Below, one piece after another: positions 1-5,706 of a stretch of 11,251 nucleotides of DNA. Position 1 is the first letter of the stretch. Each line of letters starts with the position of its first letter. The translations under genes and the position numbers were made by a program. The notes under the pieces are model-generated. The model had not been told where the DNA came from. It saw only the letters and a program-made list of their open reading frames with translations, and did not search any database. Source of the stretch: DASRSS01 sp035765515 (GTDB lineage: Bacteria > Actinomycetota > Actinomycetes > Mycobacteriales > Jatrophihabitantaceae); assembly GCA_035765515.1 (NCBI GenBank), contig DASTXN010000036.1:1-11251 (forward strand), given 5' to 3'.

Positions 1-87
1 GCGCCGCTGAACGCGGGTCTTCTTCAGCAGCTTGCGGTGCTTCTTCTTGGCCATCCGCTTGCGCCGCTTCTTGATGACAGAACCCAT
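1..87 (-). CDS. Small ribosomal protein bS22 (AURKAIP1/COX24 domain), 3' end cut
   Basis: Reads from an ATG at 87 to the window edge, giving 29 codons without a stop. The product starts MGSVIKKRRKRMAKKKHRK and is almost entirely Lys and Arg. This matches the roughly 33-residue actinobacterial protein bS22 (Rv0500B type), known as a small-subunit ribosomal component of mycobacteria; only about four residues and the stop should be missing. A clear Shine-Dalgarno GAGG (95-98) sits 7 nt before the ATG, and a GC hairpin (105-121) lies just upstream. It follows the HTH gene on the same strand, the usual actinobacterial order proC, HTH, bS22. It is too short for typical gene finders but the match is distinctive. 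Confidence 0.93.
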   Translation of the reverse strand, partial: MGSVIKKRRKRMAKKKHRKLLKKTRVQRR

Positions 88-104
88 GTTGCAACCTCGT
101 CGAT

Positions 105-121
105 GCCCGGCGCCGCCGGGC
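105..121 (-). promoter_or_regulatory. GC hairpin in the leader of the bS22 gene
   Basis: A perfect 7-bp inverted repeat (GCCCGGC at 105-111 pairing with GCCGGGC at 115-121) with a 3-nt loop lies directly upstream of the bS22 Shine-Dalgarno. It leaves the ribosome site itself unpaired. It could stabilise the leader or bind a regulator; function is inferred only from position. Confidence 0.4.
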
Positions 122-132
122 GCAGTCGGTGG

Positions 133-152
133 ACGCCCGCAGTCATGGGCGT
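133..152. repeat. Inverted repeat ACGCCC/GGGCGT
   Basis: A 6-bp perfect inverted repeat (133-138 with 147-152) with an 8-nt loop lies between the palindrome cluster and the bS22 leader. No T-tract follows on either strand, so it is not a classical intrinsic terminator. It may belong to the bS22 promoter region. Confidence 0.35.
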
Positions 153-203
153 TCGTTTCATTGCAAGCCTACATTGCGCTTGAGGTGACGCTGCACGCGA
201 TGA

Positions 204-359
204 GCTCCCCCGCAAGCGGGAGGTGCCCCCAGCGCGAAGAGCCCGCGCGCGGCGCGAGCGCCAGCGAGCTTGCCGCTGGAATTTGTCGATCCTCCCCCGC
301 CGGCTACGCCCTCATTGGCGGGGGCACCCCCATTCCGTTCTTTGGGGTGGTCGGCAAAT
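204..359. repeat. Cluster of nested palindromic repeats between the HTH gene and bS22
   Basis: The 313-nt gap 88-400 has no supported gene. This part holds two related palindromic units. One (204-230) is CTCCCCCGC, AA, GCGGGAG followed by GTGCCCCC. The other (291-331) has an 8-bp perfect stem CCCCCGCC/GGCGGGGG (294-301 with 317-324) and ends GCACCCCC. Both share the order C-run, GC hairpin, G-run, then a second C-run. Between them is a 6-bp stem CCAGCG/CGCTGG (261-266 with 274-279). Outside the second unit, 281-289 and 351-359 form a 9-position inverted pair (ATTTGTCGA against TCGGCAAAT) whose only non-Watson-Crick position is a G-T wobble. The arrangement resembles a mobile or amplified intergenic palindrome family, or a structured RNA. 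Which one cannot be told from a single copy. Confidence 0.6.
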
Positions 360-400
360 GCCAATCGCGCGGATAAGCCGGCGCGTACCTCGGGGAGGCC

Positions 401-652
401 TCAACCCGCTTCGATGAAGGCGGAGCGCAGGTAGTCGTGGACGGCCTTCTCGGGCACCCGGAAGGACCGGCCGACGCGAACGGCGGGCAGCTCGCCGGAG
501 TGCACCATGCGGTAGACCGTCATCTTCGACACCCGCATCACCGTGGCCACCTCGGCCACGGTCAGGAACTTCACCTCGGCGAGAGCCGGGTCGACCGGGC
601 GCGGGCCCGCCGACTCGGACGGCTCGCTCGTGGCGCGCTTGCGCTCAACCAT
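401..652 (-). CDS. Helix-turn-helix protein, excisionase/MerR-like (Rv0500A type)
   Basis: A small DNA-binding protein of 83 residues from the ATG at 652, or 91 from a GTG at 676. The core reads KFLTVAEVATVMRVSKMTVYRMVHSGELPAVRVGRSFRV (quoted here in parts: LTVAEVA, VSKMTVYRMV, GELPAVRVGRSFRV). This is the winged helix-turn-helix of the excisionase family, with the recognition helix around SKMTVYRMV. The N-terminal 25-35 residues are charged and probably disordered. It lies between proC and bS22, the conserved position of M. tuberculosis Rv0500A. The start is uncertain: neither candidate has a strong Shine-Dalgarno, and I prefer ATG because the known homologue is short. Its targets are not evident; it is not BldC itself. 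Confidence 0.85.
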   Translation of the reverse strand: MVERKRATSEPSESAGPRPVDPALAEVKFLTVAEVATVMRVSKMTVYRMVHSGELPAVRVGRSFRVPEKAVHDYLRSAFIEAG

Positions 653-731
653 GCTCTTCACCGACACCTTCGGCACGTGTCAGTGCGTCGGCTTCCCCAC
701 CGACGAACGGGACACGCACGTGCTCCTGCTG

Positions 732-737
732 AGACTA
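732..737 (-). promoter_or_regulatory. Candidate -10 element for the HTH gene
   Basis: The minus strand reads TAGTCT, matching the actinobacterial TANNNT pattern. It would place the transcript start about 50-75 nt before the candidate start codons. No convincing -35 is seen 16-18 nt upstream, so this is a weak call. Confidence 0.3.
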
Positions 738-745
738 GCGGTACC

Positions 746-777
746 AGTGGGGCAGATGCGATACCTATCCCCCCACT
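746..777. promoter_or_regulatory. Inverted repeat AGTGGGG/CCCCACT upstream of the HTH gene
   Basis: A perfect 7-bp inverted repeat (746-752 with 771-777) flanks an 18-nt core containing GATACC and a short GAT/ATC pair. It lies in the proC-HTH gap, just upstream of the candidate -10. That position suits an operator, possibly autoregulatory. With no T-tract, terminator function is less likely. Confidence 0.4.
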
Positions 778-820
778 TTCTTCGTCCGATATCGAACGAC
801 CTGTCTCAATCGAACGCCGC

Positions 821-1621
821 TCAATCCTTACCGAGTTCGCGGCTGCGGTTGCAGGCGGCCTCGATCGCGGCGAGCAGCGCCGCGCGCACGCCGTGCACCT
901 CGAGCTCGCGGATGGCCGCGATCGTCGTCCCGCCCGGGCTCGTCACGGCCTCGCGCAACTGCACCGGATGCTCGCCGGAATCGCGCAACATGACCGCGGA
1001 GCCGATCGCCGACTGGACGATCAGCTCGGTGGCGAGCGTGCGCGGCAGGCCGAGCAGGATGCCGGCGTCGATCATCGCCTCGACCAGGTAGAAGAAGTAG
1101 GCCGGGCCGGAGCCGGAGAGCGCGGTGACCGCGTCCAGCTGCGACTCGGGCACCCGTACGACGCGCCCCACCGCTGACAGCAGGGCCTCGGCGGTGGCCA
1201 GGTGCGTCTCGCCCGCGTGCGCCCCCGCCGATACCGCCGTCATCGCCTGCTCGACGAGGGCCGGCGTGTTGGGCATGCACCGCACGACCGCGATCCCGTC
1301 GGGCAGCCGGGCCTCGATGTGCGCAGTCGTGATTCCTGCCGCCACGGACACGATCAGGTGCCGCTCCGTGACGCTCGCGGCGAGCTCGGTCAGCAGCGTG
1401 TCGATGTCCTGCGGCTTCACGGCCAGCACGATCGTCCCGGCGAAACCGGCCGCCGCGGCGACATCGACGGCCTTCACGCCGTGGGTCGCGACGAGCTGGC
1501 CGGCCCGCTCGGCGTGCTTCTCGACGACCACGACGTCGGCCGGGGTGTATTCGCCGCGCAGCAGCCCGGACAGCAGCGCCTCGCCGATCTTGCCGCCGCC
1601 GAGGATCGCCAGTCCGTCCAT
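821..1621 (-). CDS. proC: Pyrroline-5-carboxylate reductase ProC
   Basis: Catalyses the last step of proline synthesis, NAD(P)H-dependent reduction of 1-pyrroline-5-carboxylate to L-proline, in the cytoplasm. The 266-residue product has the family's usual length. It starts MDGLAILGGGKIGEALL, the Rossmann nucleotide site (GGGKIG, residues 8-13). AVKP follows at 67-70 and RCMPNTP at 114-120. The C-terminal dimer and substrate domain carries DAVTALSGSGPAYFF (163-177) and TSPGGTT (227-233). The ATG at 1621 is preceded by GGAAGGG 9 nt upstream, so the longer upstream reading frame is not used. The gene follows proline dehydrogenase by 22 nt on the same strand, almost certainly in one transcript, and precedes the HTH and bS22 genes as in mycobacteria. 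Confidence 0.97.
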   Translation of the reverse strand: MDGLAILGGGKIGEALLSGLLRGEYTPADVVVVEKHAERAGQLVATHGVKAVDVAAAAGFAGTIVLAVKPQDIDTLLTELAASVTERHLIVSVAAGITTAHIEARLPDGIAVVRCMPNTPALVEQAMTAVSAGAHAGETHLATAEALLSAVGRVVRVPESQLDAVTALSGSGPAYFFYLVEAMIDAGILLGLPRTLATELIVQSAIGSAVMLRDSGEHPVQLREAVTSPGGTTIAAIRELEVHGVRAALLAAIEAACNRSRELGKD

Positions 1622-1643
1622 GATCGTTTGCCCTTCCGAATTG

Positions 1644-2606
1644 TCAGCCGCGGGTGGCCAGCGCGCGGGCGAAGAAGGCGAGGTTCGCCGGGCGCTCGGC
1701 CAGCCGCCGCATGAGGTAGCCGTACCACTGGGCACCGTACGGGACGTAGACGCGCACGGTGTGCTGGTTTTCGGCGAGGCGGCGCTGCTCGTCCGGACGG
1801 ATCCCGTAGAGCAGCTGGAACTCGAATTCGCTGCCGGCGGACTTGCCGTGGAACTTGGCACGCTCGGCCGCGATCTCGATCAGCCGCGGGTCGTGGGTCG
1901 CGACCATGGGATAGCCGGCGCCGCTCATGAGGATGTTCAGGCACCGCACGTAGGACAGGTCGACGTCGAGTCGCCTGGTGTACGCGACCGACTCGGGCTC
2001 GCGGTAGGCGCCCTTGCACAGCCGCACCCGGCTGCCGGCGGTGGCCAGGTCACGGCAGTCGCCCTCGGTGCGGCGCAGGTACGCCTGCAGCACCGCCCCG
2101 ACGTCCGGGAAGTCGGCGCGCAGCTCACGCAAGATGCCGAGGGTCGAGTCGGTGGTGGTGTGGTCCTCCATGTCCAGGGTCACCGTGGCGCCCGCGGTCC
2201 GAGCGGCCTGGCAAATCGCGCGAGCGTGCTCGAGCGCGAGCTTCTCGCCGTCCCCGGAAAGCGCCTGCCCGATCGCGCTGAGCTTCACGCTGACCTCGGC
2301 CCGCGCGGTCAGGGGCCCGACGCGTTCGGCGAGGCCGGCGTCGGCGAGCGCCCTGAGCAGTTCGGTGTACTCGGCGACGACGGCGCGGGCGCGGTCAAGA
2401 TCGGTGCAGTCCTCGCCGAGGTGGTCGAGGCTGACGGTGAGGCCGGAGCCGATCAGTTCGCGGGCGGCGCCGACGGCGCTGGCCCGGTCGGGGCCGCCGA
2501 CGAAGCGGCGGACGACGTCGCGGCTGACCGGCGCGCGTTCGACGAGGCGCTCCACGCGGGCGCTGCGGGACGCGGCCAGCACGGCGGAGCGGAGCACAGC
2601 AGGCAC
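1644..2606 (-). CDS. Proline dehydrogenase (monofunctional, FAD-dependent)
   Basis: Oxidises L-proline to pyrroline-5-carboxylate, passing electrons through FAD to the membrane quinone pool. The 320-residue product is the short monofunctional PRODH barrel with no aldehyde dehydrogenase domain. Visible motifs in order are SVKLSAIGQ (106-114), LDMEDHTTTDSTL (144-156), QAYLRR (174-179), RLCKGAY (195-201), ATHD (236-239), EFQLLYGIRP (262-271) and WYGYLMRRLAERP (294-306). The paired Arg 300/301 and Glu 304 match the substrate-binding helix of PutA. The GTG at 2606 is 6 nt after a -10-like TAGCCT, so it may be the first transcribed codon; GTG codons 4 and 9 are alternative starts. It sits directly before proC. 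No P5C dehydrogenase is in the window. Confidence 0.95.
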   Translation of the reverse strand: MPAVLRSAVLAASRSARVERLVERAPVSRDVVRRFVGGPDRASAVGAARELIGSGLTVSLDHLGEDCTDLDRARAVVAEYTELLRALADAGLAERVGPLTARAEVSVKLSAIGQALSGDGEKLALEHARAICQAARTAGATVTLDMEDHTTTDSTLGILRELRADFPDVGAVLQAYLRRTEGDCRDLATAGSRVRLCKGAYREPESVAYTRRLDVDLSYVRCLNILMSGAGYPMVATHDPRLIEIAAERAKFHGKSAGSEFEFQLLYGIRPDEQRRLAENQHTVRVYVPYGAQWYGYLMRRLAERPANLAFFARALATRG

Positions 2607-2612
2607 CCGCCC

Positions 2613-2618
2613 AGGCTA
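2613..2618 (-). promoter_or_regulatory. Candidate -10 (TAGCCT) for a leaderless proline dehydrogenase mRNA
   Basis: In the 25-nt gap after the TIM-barrel gene the minus strand has TAGCCT, then 6 nt, then the GTG start. This spacing puts transcription start at or beside the start codon, as in leaderless actinobacterial mRNAs. The surrounding GATACAAC is locally AT-rich. No -35 is obvious. Confidence 0.4.
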
Positions 2619-2631
2619 GTTGTATCGGGAT

Positions 2632-3438
2632 CTAGGTGCGGGCAGGCAGCTGGCCCAGGTGCGTCCGGCAGAACGCCAGCGCCTCGGCCAGCTCCGCCTG
2701 TCGCTCGGCGCGGTCCAGTGCCCGGCGCGTGTTCACCTCGACGATCACGTGGCCGCCGAAGCCGTTGCCGGACAGCGTCGCGAGCACGTCCGCGCAGGGC
2801 TGCGTGCCGCGTCCGGGGATCAGGTGCTCGTCCTTGGTCAGCCCGGTGCCGTCGGCCAGGTGGACGTGCCGCAGCCGGTCCCCCATCGCGGTCAGCATCG
2901 CCATCGCGTCGGACTGCGACACGGCGGCGTGCGAGAGGTCCAGCGTGTAGTCGCCGTACGGCTCGTCGGCCGAGGCCGTGACGTCCCAGTCCGGCTGGTA
3001 TGCGGACACCTCGCGACCGCGCACCCGCAGCGGGAACATGTTCTCCACCGCGAACCGCACGTCGGTCTCGCTCGCCAGCTGCGCGATCCCGCGCCGGAAC
3101 GAGCGCGCGTAGTCGCGCTGCCAGCGAAAGGGCGGGTGAACCACGACCGTCTGCGCCCCCAGCAGCTCGGCGGCGAACCGGGCCCGCTGCAGCTTCTCCC
3201 ACGGGTCGGTCGTCCAGACCCGTTGCGTGATCAGCAGGCACGGAGCGTGGACGGCGAGAATCGGCACCTGGTAGTGCTGGGAAAGCCGCAGCAGCGCGTA
3301 CGGGTCCTGGCTGATCGGGTCAGTCCAGACCATCACCTCGACGCCGTCGTAGCCGAGGCGGGCGGCCAGCTCGAATGCGGCGGCGGTGCCTTCCGGATAC
3401 ACCGACGCCGTGGAGAGCCCGATCCGAACTGGCCCCAT
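2632..3438 (-). CDS. Sugar phosphate isomerase/epimerase-like TIM-barrel protein (Rv0498 type)
   Basis: A 268-residue protein of the xylose isomerase-like / AP endonuclease 2 TIM-barrel superfamily. Seen directly: the start MGPVRIGLSTASVYPEG, GYDGVEVM (29-36), AVHAPCL (62-68), VVVHPPFRWQ (98-107), FAVENMFP (129-136), YTLDLSHAA (164-172), LRHVHLADG (189-197) and HVIVEVNTRR (230-239). Glu 132, Asp 167, His 193 and Glu 234 fall where these barrels place their divalent metal ligands; that assignment is by family pattern. The substrate is unknown. The ATG at 3438 has no Shine-Dalgarno but a -10-like TACCCT 6 nt upstream. It heads the minus-strand group leading to proline dehydrogenase, and diverges from the Cys-rich gene. 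The M. tuberculosis homologue lies in the same neighbourhood. Confidence 0.9.
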   Translation of the reverse strand: MGPVRIGLSTASVYPEGTAAAFELAARLGYDGVEVMVWTDPISQDPYALLRLSQHYQVPILAVHAPCLLITQRVWTTDPWEKLQRARFAAELLGAQTVVVHPPFRWQRDYARSFRRGIAQLASETDVRFAVENMFPLRVRGREVSAYQPDWDVTASADEPYGDYTLDLSHAAVSQSDAMAMLTAMGDRLRHVHLADGTGLTKDEHLIPGRGTQPCADVLATLSGNGFGGHVIVEVNTRRALDRAERQAELAEALAFCRTHLGQLPART

Positions 3439-3444
3439 GGCGCG

Positions 3445-3450
3445 AGGGTA
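3445..3450 (-). promoter_or_regulatory. Candidate -10 (TACCCT) for the leaderless TIM-barrel gene
   Basis: The minus strand reads TACCCT followed by 6 nt and the ATG at 3438. With no Shine-Dalgarno, leaderless initiation is the simplest reading. It shares a 53-nt divergent intergenic region with the opposite promoter at 3479-3484. Confidence 0.45.
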
Positions 3451-3478
3451 TCCGTCCGGCGCACCGCGGCGCGACGAT

Positions 3479-3484
3479 TAGGGT
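3479..3484 (+). promoter_or_regulatory. Candidate -10 (TAGGGT) for the leaderless Cys-rich gene
   Basis: The plus strand reads TAGGGT, then 7 nt, then the GTG at 3492. No ribosome site precedes the GTG, which fits a leaderless transcript. No -35 match is evident at 17-18 nt. Confidence 0.45.
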
Positions 3485-3491
3485 GGGCGCC

Positions 3492-4301
3492 GTGCCTGAG
3501 AACACCCCCGCCGCAACGTCGCCCGTCCCCGAAGTCGGGCTCGACTTCCCGCGGGAGTGGATCGAGTTCCTCGACCCGGCCGACGCCGAGCACTGGATCC
3601 GCGCCGACCTCACCTGGCTCTGCTCTCGGTGGACGTGCATCTTCGGACGCGGCTGCCACGGCACCGTGGCCGGTCAGGCGAGCACCGGCTGCTGCAACCA
3701 CGGCGCCTACTTCTCCGACCGCGAGGACGAGGAACGCGTGCGCGGCTTCGTCAAGCAGCTGACGCCGGACATCTGGCAGCTGCACGCCGAGGCCGTCCAG
3801 CCCGGCAAGAAGAAGCTGAACGTGTTCGTCAAGGACACGCTCGACGACGAGCAGCGCTGGAAGACCCGCGTGGTCGACGGCGCCTGCATCTTTGCCAACC
3901 GCGAAGGGTTCGCCGGCGGCATCGGCTGCGCGCTGCACGCCCTCGCGCTGCAGCAGGGCCGCAACCCGCTGGAGACCAAGCCGGAGGTCTGCTGGCAGCT
4001 GCCGGTGCGCCGCGAGCAGGAGTGGGTGGACCGCCCCGATGACACCCGCGTGCTCGTCTCCACGATCGCCGAGTTCGACCGCCGCGGCTGGGGCGAGGGC
4101 GGCCACGACCTGGACTGGTACTGCACGTCCTCGCCCGAGGCGCACGTCGGCGGCGAGCCGATGTACCTCTCGTACGGCCCGGAGCTGGTCGCGCTGATCG
4201 GCGAGCAGGCGTACGCGGAGCTCTCGCGTATCTGCGCCGACCGGCTCAAACTGGGTCTGGTCGCCGTCCACCCGGCCACTGCGGCGGCGCAGCAGAAGTA
4301 G
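3492..4301 (+). CDS. Conserved cysteine-rich protein of unknown function (Rv0495c type)
   Basis: The 269-residue product has ten cysteines: 44, 49, 55, 67, 68, 132, 146, 167, 211 and 248. The first five form WLCSRWTCIFGRGCHG followed by TGCCNHGAYF, a spacing typical of a metal or Fe-S site. His 56 and His 70 are nearby. Later parts read DGACIFANREGFAGG (129-143), CALHALA, KPEVCWQLP (163-171) and DLDWYCT (207-212). There is no signal peptide or membrane segment, so it is cytoplasmic. It matches the conserved actinobacterial family of M. tuberculosis Rv0495c, which lies between regX3 and the Rv0498 barrel in opposite orientation, as here. The GTG start was chosen because the protein begins just after a -10-like element; the longer frame would run into the opposing gene. 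Biochemical function is not known to me. Confidence 0.87.
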   Translation: MPENTPAATSPVPEVGLDFPREWIEFLDPADAEHWIRADLTWLCSRWTCIFGRGCHGTVAGQASTGCCNHGAYFSDREDEERVRGFVKQLTPDIWQLHAEAVQPGKKKLNVFVKDTLDDEQRWKTRVVDGACIFANREGFAGGIGCALHALALQQGRNPLETKPEVCWQLPVRREQEWVDRPDDTRVLVSTIAEFDRRGWGEGGHDLDWYCTSSPEAHVGGEPMYLSYGPELVALIGEQAYAELSRICADRLKLGLVAVHPATAAAQQK

Positions 4302-4303
4302 TT

Positions 4304-4330
4304 CGGCGCGCGATGCAGCAGGTCGCGCCG
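4304..4330 (+). terminator. Hairpin after the Cys-rich gene, possible weak terminator
   Basis: A 7-bp perfect inverted repeat (CGGCGCG at 4304-4310 with CGCGCCG at 4324-4330) with a 13-nt loop starts 3 nt after the stop codon. No T-tract follows, so it may slow rather than end transcription before the sigma-factor gene. Confidence 0.4.
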
Positions 4331-4374
4331 CTCGTGCGTTGAAGGCCCGAAAGCCATCCGGCGAGAGGGTACCG

Positions 4375-4881
4375 ATGCAGTTCGACGACTACGTGCGCAT
4401 GCAGCAGCCGGCGCTCATGCGGTTCGCGATGGTGCTGACCGGGCGTACCTGGTTGGCCGAGGACGTGGTCAGCGACGTGCTCGGCCGCGCGTTCGAGCGG
4501 TGGGACCGCATCGCCGCCACCGACCAGCCGCACGCGTACGTCCGGCGGATGGTCGTCAACGAGTACCTGTCCTGGCAGCGCCGCGCCAAGCGACGTGCCC
4601 CGCTCGACGACGAGCCCGGCGCGCCGGTGCCGGACGGAGCCGCCGAACGGGCCGAACGCGCCGCCATGATCACCCTGCTCGACCGACTGCCACGCCGCCA
4701 GCGTGCCGCCGTCGTACTGCGCTACTACGCCGGGCTTTCGGACGAGGAGGTCGCGGCCGAACTGGGCTGCCGGCCCAGCACCGTCCGCAGCCAGATCTCG
4801 CGGGCGCTCGCCGCCCTGCGAATCGACATCAGCGAAACGGCCGGGACGTATCCGGCCCCGACCATCTTGGAGATCCGATGA
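4375..4881 (+). CDS. SigE-family ECF RNA polymerase sigma factor
   Basis: A 168-residue group 4 sigma factor of the actinobacterial SigE family. The N-terminal region (residues 1-70) contains DDYVRMQQPALMRFA, the -10 binding sigma-2 helices with AEDVVSDVLGRAFERWDRI, and YVRRMVVNEYLSWQRR. A linker of about 25 residues follows. Region 4 (98-150) reads LLDRLPRRQRAAVVLRYYAGLS, then DEEVAAELGCRPSTVRSQISRALAALR, a helix-turn-helix for -35 recognition. The ATG at 4375 has a strong GAGAGG 6-7 nt upstream, which decides it over an in-frame TTG at 4339. The last codon overlaps the next gene (ATGA), so the two are translationally coupled. The partner membrane protein suggests control by an anti-sigma mechanism. 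Target promoters are unknown. Confidence 0.93.
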   Translation: MQFDDYVRMQQPALMRFAMVLTGRTWLAEDVVSDVLGRAFERWDRIAATDQPHAYVRRMVVNEYLSWQRRAKRRAPLDDEPGAPVPDGAAERAERAAMITLLDRLPRRQRAAVVLRYYAGLSDEEVAAELGCRPSTVRSQISRALAALRIDISETAGTYPAPTILEIR

Positions 4882-5702
4882 ACACCCTGCGCGACCTTCA
4901 CGAAGCGTTCCACGAGCTCGAACTGCGCGCCGATGCAGTCGCTGCCGCTACCGAACCGCTCGCCCGGCCGTCCCGCCCGGCTCGGCGCCTGCTCGCCCCG
5001 GCTGCGTCGGTGGCCGCAGTCGCTGCGGTTGCGCTGACCGTCGCCGGTGTCACGGTCTGGCACGACGGCTCCGCCTCGCCCGCGGCCGGAGGCGGCGGAC
5101 CCGCCACCCAGCCGGCTTCGGATCTGACCGCCTCGAGCGGTCCCCTGACCTGGCAGCCGCCCGCCTCGCCTGCGCAGGTTGCGGCGACGGCCCGGCAGTT
5201 GCTCGCCGGCCTCGCCACAGTCACCGTGACCGACACCGGCTACCCGGTCGGGGTGACGGCGCCAGACGGGCCCGACAGCGGGGCGGCGAGCGCGGGCTCC
5301 GGGGCACCGAACGCGGCGCAGCCCGACCACTCCGCCGTCCCTCAGCACGACGGCGCGGCGATCGTGGGAACGATTACCGCGGACGGTCGCAGGGGCGGCT
5401 TCGATCTGAACGTGATGTCCGCGGACGACGGCCCGGTGACCCGTTCCGCGTGCGACTTCCACGACGGGTGCACCGTAACCGCGCAACCGGACGGTTCCGC
5501 GCTCGTGGTCAGCGTGTGGCACTCCCCGAATCAGGCCGGCGGGCTGACCTACCAGGTCGAGTCGGTGCGCCCGGGCGGAGCCGACGTGCTGCTGCACCTG
5601 AGCACGCTGACGGACCCGAAGGGTGACAGCGCCGTGAACACGAAGCGGCTGCCGCTCACCGTCCAGCAGATGACGGACTTCGTCAGCTCGGACCAGTGGT
5701 GA
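4878..5702 (+). CDS. One-pass membrane protein coupled to the sigma factor, putative anti-sigma-like partner
   Basis: A 274-residue protein not assignable to a named family. Residues 1-37 are a charged cytoplasmic segment (MNTLRDLHEAFHELELRAD). A hydrophobic helix at about 39-61 follows PARR, so the C-terminus should be outside. The region 62-160 is rich in Ala, Gly, Pro and Ser. The rest looks like a folded beta-rich domain with Cys 192 and Cys 198 (ACDFHDGCTV), a possible disulfide. There is no HxxxCxxC zinc anti-sigma motif in the N-terminus. GGAG sits 5 nt before the ATG, and the ATGA overlap with the sigma-factor stop couples translation. The anti-sigma or sensor role is inferred from position and topology alone. 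It ends 4 nt from the regX3 stop on the other strand. Confidence 0.85.
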   Translation: MNTLRDLHEAFHELELRADAVAAATEPLARPSRPARRLLAPAASVAAVAAVALTVAGVTVWHDGSASPAAGGGGPATQPASDLTASSGPLTWQPPASPAQVAATARQLLAGLATVTVTDTGYPVGVTAPDGPDSGAASAGSGAPNAAQPDHSAVPQHDGAAIVGTITADGRRGGFDLNVMSADDGPVTRSACDFHDGCTVTAQPDGSALVVSVWHSPNQAGGLTYQVESVRPGGADVLLHLSTLTDPKGDSAVNTKRLPLTVQQMTDFVSSDQW

Positions 5703-5706
5703 CGGC

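Noticed and set aside
32..417. Open frames in the 88-400 gap
   Set aside because: They cross the palindrome cluster, lack ribosome sites and show no family resemblance.
401..676. Naming the HTH protein BldC
   Set aside because: The fold is related, but the recognition helix (SKMTVYRMV) and the proC-bS22 context match the separate Rv0500A-type family.
1125..2981. 618-codon open frame on the plus strand over proC and proline dehydrogenase
   Set aside because: It is antisense to two genes with full catalytic motifs, and its translation is low-complexity Arg/Ala/Ser. Long antisense frames are expected at this GC content.
2620..3762. 380-codon plus-strand frame over the TIM barrel
   Set aside because: Antisense to a well-supported gene and out of frame with the Cys-rich protein; no recognisable motif.
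4339..4374. Longer sigma-factor start at TTG 4339
   Set aside because: The ATG at 4375 has a strong ribosome site and begins where the sigma-2 region begins.
4878..5000. Zinc-binding anti-sigma domain in the membrane partner
   Set aside because: The short N-terminus has no cysteine and no HxxxCxxC motif.
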